Under the pieces are notes generated by a model that did not search any database, had not been told where the DNA came from, and saw only the letters and a list, made by a program, of their open reading frames with translations. 7,046 nt of DNA from Zestomicrobium sp964482405 (lineage in GTDB: Archaea; Thermoproteota; Thermoprotei_A; Sulfolobales; NBVN01), in assembly GCA_964482405.1 (NCBI GenBank), contig CAYZXH010000053.1:1-7046 (forward strand), given 5' to 3'. Within the stretch, counting starts at the first letter, position 1, and each line of letters starts with the position of its first letter. Below, piece after piece: positions 1-6,238 of the stretch. Made by a program: the position numbers and the translations under genes.

Positions 1-104
1 TAAGCAAGGAAGACATAGAGAAAGCTCCTGGAATTGGAGGAGTGTTAGCGGACTTAGGACTTATGAAGACGTTATCAGAGTACCTCAAAGAATCAAGTTC
101 ATAG
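1..104 (+). CDS. 3' end of an unidentified gene (partial)
   Basis: An open frame enters from the left edge (complete codons from base 3) and ends at the TAG at 102-104, giving 33 visible residues. The tail reads like an amphipathic helical C-terminus. It has a Pro-Gly-Ile-Gly-Gly turn near the start (KAPGIGGVLADLGLMK), then a helix ending in a Ser-rich tip. The turn faintly recalls a helix-hairpin-helix, but this is too little to assign a family. The gene is convergent with the MoaD-like gene, with stops only 29 bases apart and no clear hairpin terminator between them. It is called coding because codon use (aag, gaa, gga, tta, agt) resembles its neighbours and because it explains an otherwise empty left edge. 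Function unknown. Confidence 0.5.
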   Translation, partial: SKEDIEKAPGIGGVLADLGLMKTLSEYLKESSS

Positions 105-133
105 AAAGCAGTAGGTCTCCCGGAATTTTATGG

Positions 134-418
134 TTAACCCCCGTGTAGGGGTGGTAAAATATCTATTACGTCCCCGTCTCTTATCAAGGCTTTATCACCT
201 CCCAGGAACATCACGTGCCTACCGTTAATCAGCACACTAACACCCCTCACCACAACCCCTTCCTCACCAATCATGATGTAATTGCTTAATGCAGGATACT
301 CCCTCAGGATTTCCTTGATTAAATCAACAAGTAAGGTCTCGTTAGATTTAAGGTCAAGCTCTAATCTCTCCTTAACTACTTCCTTAAGTACCCCGTAAAA
401 ACGTATTATTATGGTCAT
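134..418 (-). CDS. MoaD/ThiS-like sulfur carrier protein
   Basis: This is a 94-residue beta-grasp (ubiquitin-fold) protein of the MoaD/ThiS/SAMP group. Seen in the sequence: a first strand TIIIRFYGVLKEVV typical of MoaD, a middle VLINGRHV strand (about residues 62-69), the segment IRDGDVIDILPPLHGG (79-94) matching the family ending 'L.dGDeV.i.PP..GG', and an exposed C-terminal Gly-Gly. In this family the Gly-Gly tail is adenylated by an E1-like enzyme and thiocarboxylated. MoaD then gives sulfur to the pterin dithiolene of Mo/W cofactors, while some archaeal relatives act as protein modifiers. The ATG start is set by an AGGGGA site at 424-429, 5 bases upstream. It lies 39 bases downstream of the AOR-family gene on the same strand, so a role in making or sulfurating the tungstopterin of that enzyme is likely (inference). 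A ThiS or SAMP-like role cannot be excluded. Confidence 0.86.
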   Translation of the reverse strand: MTIIIRFYGVLKEVVKERLELDLKSNETLLVDLIKEILREYPALSNYIMIGEEGVVVRGVSVLINGRHVMFLGGDKALIRDGDVIDILPPLHGG

Positions 419-457
419 ATCATTCCCCTAAAAACATAGGACATTTTAAGATTAACT

Positions 458-2251
458 TTACGTCTGTATTAGATCCCGTAAACCAACTCTATCTAGGGTC
501 TCCTTAAGCGGAACCCCCTCAGAATCCCATCCTCTCTTGCTGTAGTACATGTCAAGCATTTTCTCAAAGTCTTCTTTAGTTATTACCCAACCCGTATCTT
601 CTCTGGGTTTGTGGAATCTGGGGGGCAATGAATCGTCTTTCCTCCTAACACCCTCCCTAACATTGAATAGTCTTGATAGGTTGTAGATTCTCTCACCTAA
701 TTTGAGGAAGCTCTCCTCATCATAGCTGAACCCCAGAGTATTAAGCATTCTTATGTAGATCCTGATCATCTCGTCCGGCGGTTTAACAGAGTTTCCAGGT
801 ATGTTATCACACGCTACTAGGGACCATAGAGCTGCATTCCTGTCCTGGAGATACTTCGTTAAGTTAACGAGATCTTCTAGAGTTAGCTTAGATGTTAGCT
901 CGGCCGCAACAGTCCAGGCCCTAAGATGATCACCTCCTCTGTCAGCCGTCGCATAAGCTAATGCCATACCGACAACCCCCCTAGGATCATACGCCGGTAT
1001 CTCTAATCGCTTAATATGGACTGCGTACTCCTCGGCGTTAAGTTCCTTAGACGCTCTGGCTAAACCTTCAGCAAGCAGGTTACCTATACCTCTCCTATAC
1101 GCTATGTCATATACGAGTCTCATATAGCTTTCTAAATCACCCCAAGAAATCCTGTAATCTCTTAGGAGGCCTCTCTCAGTAAGCTCCATAAGGAAAGCCG
1201 CTATATTGCCAGTAGTTATGGTGTCCATTCCTAGAGCATTTAAGGTAGTATTTATCTGCGCTAACGCTTTACGGCTAACTATCATTAGGTTAGAACCGTT
1301 CATTGCGACAGTCTCATACTCTATCCTCTCAGTTAAGGAATCATTTTCTACTACAGTAGTTCCACATCTGAGAGGACATGTAGGGCATGATATTCTTTTA
1401 ACGGTGACCCTACCCCACGCGTCATCAGCTAGCTCCTCCCACCTCTCATGAGATCCTGCTTGGAAGTTCTTTACTGGAAGTATTTTTGCTTCAGCAGCTA
1501 CTCTGAATACTGGTAAGTTACCCCCAACGCCTATCCCAGGCACGACATCTTCCTGCAGTATCTTCAAGTACCTGCTAGTCAGGTCTTTCTGCACATCCTT
1601 ATCTATACCCTTAGCTAATTCATCTAATCTTAACCAACCCTTCAACACTATAGCCTTCAAGTTCTTAGAACCCATTACAGCGCCGAGACCTCCGCGTCCC
1701 GCTACTCCTGGTCTAGTCATCGGATTCTTCCTCACGTCTATGCATACGTTAGCAAACCTAACTAGATTCTCTCCGGCAGGACCTATAGTGAGCACTGAGT
1801 AGTCCCTGAATACCTCGCCGACCTCATATGTGGTCTTACCCCTAAGCGACTCACAATCAACAAGCCTCTTCTCTTCTTTAGTTATCTTCAGACACTTCAT
1901 CTTATCGCTCCTTCCTTCTAGGACTACACCCACATAACCAGCTCTCCTCAACTCTACAGAGAAAGACCCACCAGCATTACTGTCGCAATATAAGCCTGTC
2001 AAGGGAGACTTAGAGACAACGACAGTTCTAGTGAACGTAGGATAGATAAAGGCTAGAGGTCCGCCGAAAACATATAACTTATTCTCTGGCGAGAAGGGGT
2101 CAATACCTGGCTTGACCTCCTTGTACATTAAGTATGTGGCTAAGCCCTTACCACCAACAAATTTCTCAACAATAGAGTCAGGCAGTTCCTCCTCCTCAAT
2201 CCTATCGTTAGATAAGTCAACACGTAATATGGCCTGACCTGGGTAAATCAT
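458..2251 (-). CDS. Tungsten-containing aldehyde:ferredoxin oxidoreductase family protein
   Basis: This 597-residue protein is full length for the AOR family (about 600). These cytoplasmic enzymes carry a tungsten bis-pterin and a [4Fe-4S] cluster and oxidise aldehydes to acids with ferredoxin as acceptor. Visible marks: the N-terminal FVGGKGLATYL segment (31-41); SKSPLTGLYCDSNAGG (80-95); RPGVAGRGGLGAVMGSKNLK (180-199), a highly typical AOR stretch; cluster cysteines C289, C292 and C296 (CPTCPLRC) with the fourth at C481. Glu313 in IEYETVA and His442 in DRGGDHLRAW probably match the two conserved active-site residues near the metal. Pterin-binding motifs are NALGMD (338-343) and WSLVACD (476-482); the second departs from the usual DxxGLC. 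The ATG at 2249-2251 follows GGTGTG (2257-2262). It is the first gene of a likely operon with the MoaD-like gene and is divergent from the transporter pair. The subtype (AOR, FOR, GAPOR or other) and substrate cannot be decided from sequence. Confidence 0.95.
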   Translation of the reverse strand: MIYPGQAILRVDLSNDRIEEEELPDSIVEKFVGGKGLATYLMYKEVKPGIDPFSPENKLYVFGGPLAFIYPTFTRTVVVSKSPLTGLYCDSNAGGSFSVELRRAGYVGVVLEGRSDKMKCLKITKEEKRLVDCESLRGKTTYEVGEVFRDYSVLTIGPAGENLVRFANVCIDVRKNPMTRPGVAGRGGLGAVMGSKNLKAIVLKGWLRLDELAKGIDKDVQKDLTSRYLKILQEDVVPGIGVGGNLPVFRVAAEAKILPVKNFQAGSHERWEELADDAWGRVTVKRISCPTCPLRCGTTVVENDSLTERIEYETVAMNGSNLMIVSRKALAQINTTLNALGMDTITTGNIAAFLMELTERGLLRDYRISWGDLESYMRLVYDIAYRRGIGNLLAEGLARASKELNAEEYAVHIKRLEIPAYDPRGVVGMALAYATADRGGDHLRAWTVAAELTSKLTLEDLVNLTKYLQDRNAALWSLVACDNIPGNSVKPPDEMIRIYIRMLNTLGFSYDEESFLKLGERIYNLSRLFNVREGVRRKDDSLPPRFHKPREDTGWVITKEDFEKMLDMYYSKRGWDSEGVPLKETLDRVGLRDLIQT

Positions 2252-2282
2252 AGTTACACACCAATATAGTTTCGCATTGAAC

Positions 2283-2295
2283 AGTTAATATAACT
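2283..2295 (-). promoter_or_regulatory. Probable TATA element of the AOR gene, within a small dyad
   Basis: Read on the minus strand, the A/T-rich TTATATTAA core lies about 26 bases before a predicted transcript start near 2262. That would leave a leader of about 11 bases that begins with the GGTGTG ribosome-binding site of the AOR gene. The element is a perfect 5-bp inverted repeat, AGTTA-ATA-TAACT. A second A/T-rich stretch (about 2316-2332, TTAAATTAAATAA on the minus strand) is an alternative TATA that would give a leader of about 45 bases. The dyad may be chance in A/T-rich DNA or an operator. Confidence 0.45.
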
Positions 2296-2394
2296 AATGA
2301 CATAAGAAACCAATTATTTAATTTAAGTTCTAGGAGACAATTAAAGAGTCTGTAGCCCTTGATTATCACTAATGATTTTGTGAGATCCTATATG

Positions 2395-2412
2395 AAGCCC
2401 TCATGGAGGCTT
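2395..2412. promoter_or_regulatory. Imperfect palindrome in the AOR/transporter divergent region (possible operator)
   Basis: Arms AAGCC (2395-2399) and GGCTT (2408-2412) flank a centre that contains CATG. 14 of 18 positions are symmetric. It lies about 30 bases upstream of the transporter TATA element, where archaeal activators or Lrp-type regulators often bind. There is no second copy in the window, so its role is inferred only from symmetry and position. Confidence 0.3.
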
Positions 2413-2441
2413 TAAACAATGTCTCAAAACATCTTGGAGTT

Positions 2442-2452
2442 GGTTAAAAACC
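2442..2452 (+). promoter_or_regulatory. Probable TATA element of the transporter operon
   Basis: GGTTAAAAACC contains a TATA-like TTAAAAA core centred about 28 bases before the GTG start at 2475. Standard archaeal spacing would place transcription start at or a few bases before that GTG, giving a leaderless or nearly leaderless mRNA. This fits the lack of a Shine-Dalgarno site before 2475. The box is itself a 4-bp inverted repeat (GGTT-AAA-AACC). A rival TATA-like stretch, CTTTTTATTA at 2463-2472, would place the start inside the reading frame. Confidence 0.5.
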
Positions 2453-2474
2453 GTTAGCTATTCTTTTTATTAAG

Positions 2475-2783
2475 GTGTTCCTTACGACCAGTCAGGAGGA
2501 GTTAGGTAATCCGCCTGACGTAGATGCTATACCAGCCAACTTGATGCGTTGGGAATACCTATTAATAGCTTACCTAGTTTTCGCCAGTTACCTGGTTTGG
2601 CACGTGTCCGAAAACCTACTCGTTTGGGAACCAGGGGAAAGCATTTGGGGCTTACCAAAACCGGTTGCCGGTGCTCTAATGATTGCTCTAACCTGGATAA
2701 TCTTGAACTTCATGTTATTCGCTGTATATTACTTGGTGATCACGAAGCGTGTTAAGACTGTCGTGTGGGGGAGGAAAGAATGA
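2475..2783 (+). CDS. Two-helix membrane protein, probable small subunit of the SSS transporter
   Basis: This 102-residue protein has a polar N-terminus of about 26 residues. Two hydrophobic segments follow, at about 27-46 (WEYLLIAYLVFASYLVW) and 64-89 (VAGALMIALTWIILNFM onward). The short basic C-terminus, KRVKTVVWGRKE, predicts both ends on the cytoplasmic side. Its TGA stop overlaps the ATG of the next gene as ATGA, so the two are translationally coupled. Several bacterial SSS transporters have short two-helix partner genes directly upstream (YjcH/DUF485 with ActP, YhdT/DUF997 with PanF, DUF4212 and DUF3311 with other symporters). This gene has the same size, topology and position, although I cannot assign it to one of those families. 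The GTG start has no Shine-Dalgarno site but fits a leaderless transcript. The next in-frame ATG (2544) would leave 79 residues and both helices. Confidence 0.72.
   Translation: MFLTTSQEELGNPPDVDAIPANLMRWEYLLIAYLVFASYLVWHVSENLLVWEPGESIWGLPKPVAGALMIALTWIILNFMLFAVYYLVITKRVKTVVWGRKE
2770..2774 (+). promoter_or_regulatory. Strong ribosome-binding site that sets the symporter start
   Basis: GGAGG, preceded by three more G, lies 5 bases before the ATG at 2780. It decides in favour of that ATG over the in-frame GTG at 2765, which lies upstream of this site and has no site of its own. It also lies inside the end of the two-helix gene, as expected for coupled translation. Confidence 0.8.
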
Positions 2784-4282
2784 ACATATCTACTTGGTCT
2801 TTAATCGTGTTATCAACTTTGGTGACCTTCTTCGCTTTCACGCTAATAGCAGGCTACATAGGAGCTAAAAGAACTAAGAAAGGACTTCACGAGTTCTATG
2901 TGGCTGGCGGCACATTATCAGCCATAACAGTAATGTTTACTTACATGGCCACCTACATGGAGGCGTGGGAATTCGTGGGAATGCCTACAGTCATAGTGAG
3001 TGAAGGTTTCGAGTGGTGGGTTATAGAGATGATATTCTACCTAAGTTTCGTCGCTCTCTTCTATCTTGTCGGTCTCAGGCTCTACAAGCTAGGTAAGCTA
3101 CACAAGTACATAACGCCTACCGACATAATCGTTCACAGAGTAGGGGGTTTTGAGAGATTATTAAGGATACTGATAGCTTTGATGATTCTTTACGCTACGA
3201 TAATCTATATAGGCATGATATACATTCCTGCTGCAGGGGTTCTCGCGGCCGCGACAGGCGGTGAAATCCCGTATCACACATTCCTAGCACTCTACGTAAT
3301 CTTCATAATCATCTACATAAGTGCTGGCGGTATGAGAGCCGTAGCTTACGCTGACGTGATGGCCGGGGTAACCTTCATAATCGCGTTCTTAGCTATGGTT
3401 TACGTAACGTTCACTTACTGGGGAGGATTAGATAAGTTAGCTTGGGCTGCTTACACCTCAGACATAGCTCCTGAAATATTCCAGAAGACTCAGCCCTTCC
3501 AGTACTTCTGGACGATGCTAATATTTTATGGAATATCATGGCTCTTCATACCACACTTGGTGGTCAGGTTCTATGCAGCGAAAGATTATAAGGGGGTTAT
3601 AGTTGGTGGAATGGGCTCTAACGCAGGATTCTTCTTAGGCGCTTTCGTATCACCGCTACTACTTGGGCTCAGCCTAGCAGCTTACTACGGCTCTAATCTA
3701 CCTGAAGTAGAGGTTGTAGAAGGGTATGTGCCTATGTTGTTCATGGAGCTCTTCGGCATCGGACCCTTACTAATCCTCATCCTCTTAGGTCTTATAGCAA
3801 TAACTAGGTCTACGATCGACTCTATGCTACTCTTGGTTTCATCAATTATTGACGTAGACTTAATTGAGAGAGGCTTAGGTATTAAGGTGCCTGAACGTAG
3901 CAGAAGGCTGGTGAGTACGCTGGTCATAATAGGTGTTGCGCTACTCAGCGTCACTGTGGCTTTAGCTCCCGAAGCCCCGATGGTTATTATAGGGTTTGAG
4001 TTGTGCTGGCCGGCATACTCAGTCATTGCGTGGCCTACGATAATCATGTTATTCTGGCGTAGAGCAAACAAGTATGGAGGCTTCGCAAGTTACTTGGCAG
4101 GCTTCTTATCACTTCTCCTCTTCACCTACGTCATATGGCCTGAAGCACCCCACAACCCGCTCGGTGTGTGGGAAGGGACCTTACCGACCCTAATAGCTTT
4201 AGCAATGTTGATAATCGTATCGCTAATTACGCCACCCCCACCGAAAGAGTTCGTAGAGAAATTCTATGGATTAAAGAAGTAG
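2780..4282 (+). CDS. Sodium:solute symporter (SSS) family transporter
   Basis: This 500-residue integral membrane protein has about 13 hydrophobic segments, as usual for the SSS family (LeuT fold; PutP, PanF, SGLT), which move solutes inward with Na+. Evidence: helix 1 (about 6-29) followed by the family-typical KRTKKGLHEFYVAGGTLSA (31-49); IYISAGGMRAVAYADVMAG (about 178-196), which fits the SSS signature 'GG..AV..aD..q'; and ITRSTIDSMLLLVSS (341-355), in the region whose Ser-Thr pair (here S344-T345) helps bind Na+ in PutP/SGLT. An Arg directly precedes that pair, where small or hydrophobic residues are common. The C-terminus is short and basic after a Pro-rich turn (TPPPPKEF). The start at 2780 is supported by GGAGG at 2770; the frame stays open to a GTG at 2765, which would add five residues. 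It probably works with the upstream two-helix protein. Substrate unknown; the aminotransferase and oxidoreductase neighbours suggest an amino acid, amine or organic acid (inference). Confidence 0.93.
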   Translation: MNISTWSLIVLSTLVTFFAFTLIAGYIGAKRTKKGLHEFYVAGGTLSAITVMFTYMATYMEAWEFVGMPTVIVSEGFEWWVIEMIFYLSFVALFYLVGLRLYKLGKLHKYITPTDIIVHRVGGFERLLRILIALMILYATIIYIGMIYIPAAGVLAAATGGEIPYHTFLALYVIFIIIYISAGGMRAVAYADVMAGVTFIIAFLAMVYVTFTYWGGLDKLAWAAYTSDIAPEIFQKTQPFQYFWTMLIFYGISWLFIPHLVVRFYAAKDYKGVIVGGMGSNAGFFLGAFVSPLLLGLSLAAYYGSNLPEVEVVEGYVPMLFMELFGIGPLLILILLGLIAITRSTIDSMLLLVSSIIDVDLIERGLGIKVPERSRRLVSTLVIIGVALLSVTVALAPEAPMVIIGFELCWPAYSVIAWPTIIMLFWRRANKYGGFASYLAGFLSLLLFTYVIWPEAPHNPLGVWEGTLPTLIALAMLIIVSLITPPPPKEFVEKFYGLKK

Positions 4283-4297
4283 CATTATTTACCCATT

Positions 4298-4320
4298 AAT
4301 TTTTCTTAGTAATTTTTCAT
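4298..4320 (+). terminator. T-tract terminator after the symporter gene
   Basis: Two T5 runs (4300-4304 and 4313-4317) lie 18-35 bases beyond the TAG at 4280-4282, with no hairpin. Such T-rich tracts are the usual intrinsic termination signals in archaea. Together with the TATA element at 4401 they imply that the aminotransferase gene is transcribed separately. Confidence 0.5.
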
Positions 4321-4377
4321 TTCATGTCCTAAGTCTTTCGTGGTTACGCAATAATATCATTCGAGGAATAAAACTAG

Positions 4378-4398
4378 AGACTTGTCCAATCCAGACTT
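4378..4398 (+). repeat. Direct repeat AGACTT x2 upstream of the aminotransferase promoter
   Basis: AGACTT occurs at 4378-4383 and 4393-4398, 15 bases apart, ending just before the TATA element at 4401. An inverted copy (AAGTCT) lies at 4331-4336. The position would suit a regulator site, but six-base repeats can arise by chance. Confidence 0.25.
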
Positions 4399-4400
4399 AT

Positions 4401-4410
4401 CTTAAATTTA
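4401..4410 (+). promoter_or_regulatory. TATA element of the first aminotransferase gene
   Basis: CTTAAATTTA is a good archaeal TATA box, centred about 42 bases before the TTG start. It predicts transcription from about 4432 and a leader of about 16 bases carrying GGTGTG (4437-4442), a ribosome-binding site 5 bases before TTG. The rest of the 165-base gap (4283-4447) holds only the T tracts and the short repeat. Confidence 0.6.
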
Positions 4411-4447
4411 TTTTCTGTCTATAGTCTCCTATTCTTGGTGTGAATAT

Positions 4448-5839
4448 TTGTCCGGGTTAAGAACTTTGACTGAGGTTTACAAAGAATTATATGTTAAGAA
4501 AACAATTAAGTCAAGAGAGTTATGGCTTAAACTAGCTAATCTTACACCATACGGTGTTCACAGTAATTGGAGAATTTTCGATCCCCACCCTCTAATGGTT
4601 TCTAAAGCACGTGGTTCTAGACTCTGGGATGTTGACGGGAATGAATACATAGACTTTAACATGGGTTTCGGCGCTTTAGTTGTTGGTCACGCTAACCCGG
4701 TATTACTTGAGAAAGTAAAGCAGAAGTTAGATGACGGAACTATCTATGGTCATGAAACAGAGCTCAGCTATAAGTTGAGTGAGGTTTTGACACGTAGGTA
4801 CGGCTACGACATGGTTAGGTTCTCTAATACAGGTTCTGAAGCAACACTCCTAGCTATAAGACTTGCTAGGGTAGTTACCGGGAGGTCAAAGATACTGAAA
4901 TTTGAGGGACATTATCATGGCACGCACGAACTATTAATGGTTGGTGTTAAACCTGACTTAAAGCACGCTGGACACCCTAAGAGACCTAGGTCCGTCCCTA
5001 CAGGATACCCATACAACGTGGTTCCTAAAGAGCTGGCAGAGAATGTAATTGTCGCCCCATGGAACGATGCTGAAGCAACCGAGGAAATAATGAGGACTCA
5101 CGGAAATGAGGTAGCGGCTATAATTATGGAGCCCGTAGCCATGAACATGGGTGTTGTTCCGGGGAAGAAAGACTTCGTAGCTTTCTTGAGGAAGTTAGCT
5201 GACGAGTATAACTGCCTGCTAATCTTCGATGAGGTTAAGACTTCGGGTATGTGGTATAGGGGAGCTCAAGACTATTTCGGTGTTAAGGCAGACATAATTA
5301 CCGTAGCTAAAGCTCTTGGCGGCGGGTTCCCGTTCTCCGCGGTACTGACCAGGAAGGATATACTGGAGTTAGTGGGGCCGCGTAAAGTACCTCACGGCGG
5401 GACCTTCAACGCGAACCCATTATCAGTTTACGCAACTTATGTAACGGTCACGGAACTCTTAACCGAGTCTAACCTAGCCTACACGCATAGACTGAGTGAG
5501 GAGTTAGCTAAAGGCTACAGAGACTTAATACAGGATAAAGGACTTGAAGCACACGTAGTACAGGTAGCTAATAAAGGAACTATATACTTCGCTAAGGGAG
5601 AGATAAACACATGGAGAGATTTCGTGACTAAGGTTAACTGGGGTCTCTGGTACGTGTGGATGTTAGGCATGGTAGTAAACGGGATAATACCTCAACCGAT
5701 GGCAGTAGACGAGCAGTGGACGATATCAATAATGCACACGAAAGAAGACCTACAGAAAGCTTTAGAAACAGCTGATAAAATCATGAACGAGATTAAAGGC
5801 AAACTAGTGGAATCAATAGCGATAGAAGAAGCGATCTAA
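4448..5839 (+). CDS. Class III PLP-dependent aminotransferase (glutamate-1-semialdehyde aminomutase-like)
   Basis: This 463-residue cytoplasmic fold-type I PLP enzyme has the class III motifs in order: GSRLWDVDGNEYIDFNMGFG (56-75); SNTGSEATLLAIRLAR (126-141), which binds the cofactor phosphate; FEGHYHG (152-158), with Tyr/His stacking on PLP; IMEPVAMNMG (226-235); IFDEVKTS (259-266), whose Asp261 should contact the pyridine nitrogen; VAKALGGGFPFSA (286-298), with catalytic Lys288; and HGGTFNANPLS (316-326), with Thr319. Overall layout is closest to the HemL-like branch. The segment after DEV (KTSGMWYRG) differs from the DEVMTGFR of true HemL, and there is no heme-gene context, so a transaminase of beta- or omega-amino acids is more likely than HemL (inference). 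TTG start: the nearest upstream stop in frame is at 4403, no ATG, GTG or TTG lies between, and GGTGTG sits 5 bases upstream. An unusual Trp-rich stretch lies at about 396-404. The gene follows the transporter pair on the same strand. Confidence 0.93.
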   Translation: MSGLRTLTEVYKELYVKKTIKSRELWLKLANLTPYGVHSNWRIFDPHPLMVSKARGSRLWDVDGNEYIDFNMGFGALVVGHANPVLLEKVKQKLDDGTIYGHETELSYKLSEVLTRRYGYDMVRFSNTGSEATLLAIRLARVVTGRSKILKFEGHYHGTHELLMVGVKPDLKHAGHPKRPRSVPTGYPYNVVPKELAENVIVAPWNDAEATEEIMRTHGNEVAAIIMEPVAMNMGVVPGKKDFVAFLRKLADEYNCLLIFDEVKTSGMWYRGAQDYFGVKADIITVAKALGGGFPFSAVLTRKDILELVGPRKVPHGGTFNANPLSVYATYVTVTELLTESNLAYTHRLSEELAKGYRDLIQDKGLEAHVVQVANKGTIYFAKGEINTWRDFVTKVNWGLWYVWMLGMVVNGIIPQPMAVDEQWTISIMHTKEDLQKALETADKIMNEIKGKLVESIAIEEAI

Positions 5840-5853
5840 AACTGAGTTAGTTA

Positions 5854-5893
5854 AGTATTTTTAACAGCTTAGTTTAAATACTGACTTGTTTTT
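5854..5893 (+). terminator. Hairpin plus T-run after the first aminotransferase gene
   Basis: AGTATTT (5854-5860) and AAATACT (5876-5882) form a perfect but A/T-rich 7-bp stem with a 15-base loop. TTTTT follows at 5889-5893, and another T5 run sits at 5858-5862. It lies just past the TAA at 5837-5839 in the 68-base gap between convergent genes. Termination is more likely from the T runs than from this weak stem. Confidence 0.4.
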
Positions 5894-5907
5894 CGATGTG
5901 AAGGATT

Positions 5908-6201
5908 TTATCTTAACATCAACCTAATAAACTTTTTACATATCTCTCTATCTTCATCTATTAAACTCACGTCTATGTCTAAAGCCTCATAATACTTATC
6001 CGTCACTATTTCTATCTTATGCTTACTTAAGCTAGATATCTTAACCTTCGCTGAGTGTAGGACGTCTTTTCCAGCAGATATATTGATACTTAGTTTAATG
6101 CTAAAATCGCAGTTATTTTTTACCTCAATAGGTATGTGTTCCTGGTCTACCGTGTCTAACCAAGGTATCCCTCTAATTACCTCTACACACTCACAACTCA
6201 A
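5908..6201 (-). CDS. Small protein of unknown function, beta-rich, cysteine-bearing
   Basis: I do not recognise this 97-residue protein. After a short N-terminus with two close cysteines (C3, C5), it alternates short hydrophobic strands: HIPIEVKNN, SIKLSINIS, AKVKISSLS, HKIEIVTD, ALDIDVSLID. This resembles a compact Ig-like/CARDB-type beta sandwich. It ends in a basic tail (KKFIRLMLR). Two further cysteines are C31 and C88. There is no signal peptide or membrane segment, so it is probably cytoplasmic. The TTG start is supported by GGTGAG at 6208-6213, 6 bases upstream and a good match to the archaeal anti-Shine-Dalgarno. It lies 55 bases downstream of the Lrp-family gene on the same strand, so it may be cotranscribed with it or use the TATA-like CTTAATAAAT between them. 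The clean ribosome site, full open frame and lack of competing frames support a real gene. Metal binding by the cysteines is only a possibility. Confidence 0.66.
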   Translation of the reverse strand: MSCECVEVIRGIPWLDTVDQEHIPIEVKNNCDFSIKLSINISAGKDVLHSAKVKISSLSKHKIEIVTDKYYEALDIDVSLIDEDREICKKFIRLMLR

Positions 6202-6238
6202 GATAATCTCACCACTCTAATGTGTTTAAAACTTGATC

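Noticed and set aside
137..152. Inverted repeat ACCCC/GGGGT near the left edge
   Set aside because: It falls within the Pro-Pro...Gly-Gly end codons of the MoaD-like gene and has no T-run beside it, so it is explained by coding sequence.
1206..1451. 81-codon open frame on the plus strand inside the AOR gene
   Set aside because: It lies fully within the AOR coding region on the other strand, in the part encoding the cluster cysteines. It is low in recognisable features and has no ribosome site.
2495..2501. GGAGGAG, a strong Shine-Dalgarno-like string near the start of the two-helix gene
   Set aside because: No ATG, GTG or TTG follows at usable spacing in any frame. In the GTG 2475 frame it is simply codons for Glu-Glu, so it does not set the start.
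2549..2755. 68-codon open frame overlapping the two-helix membrane gene
   Set aside because: It is a frame-shifted reading of a gene whose own frame gives two clean membrane helices and ends in an ATGA coupling.
3685..4071. 128-codon open frame on the minus strand inside the symporter gene
   Set aside because: It is antisense to the helices that carry the Ser-Thr Na+ motif; Ser/Ile/Thr-rich composition is typical of a shadow frame.
4448..5839. Naming the first aminotransferase hemL
   Set aside because: The segment after the conserved Asp differs from HemL, and no heme biosynthesis gene is nearby.
5840..5907. C/D-box guide RNA suggested by two CTGA strings (5842 and 5881)
   Set aside because: No RTGATGA C box or C' box pairs with them; only an imperfect CGATGTGA is present, downstream of both.
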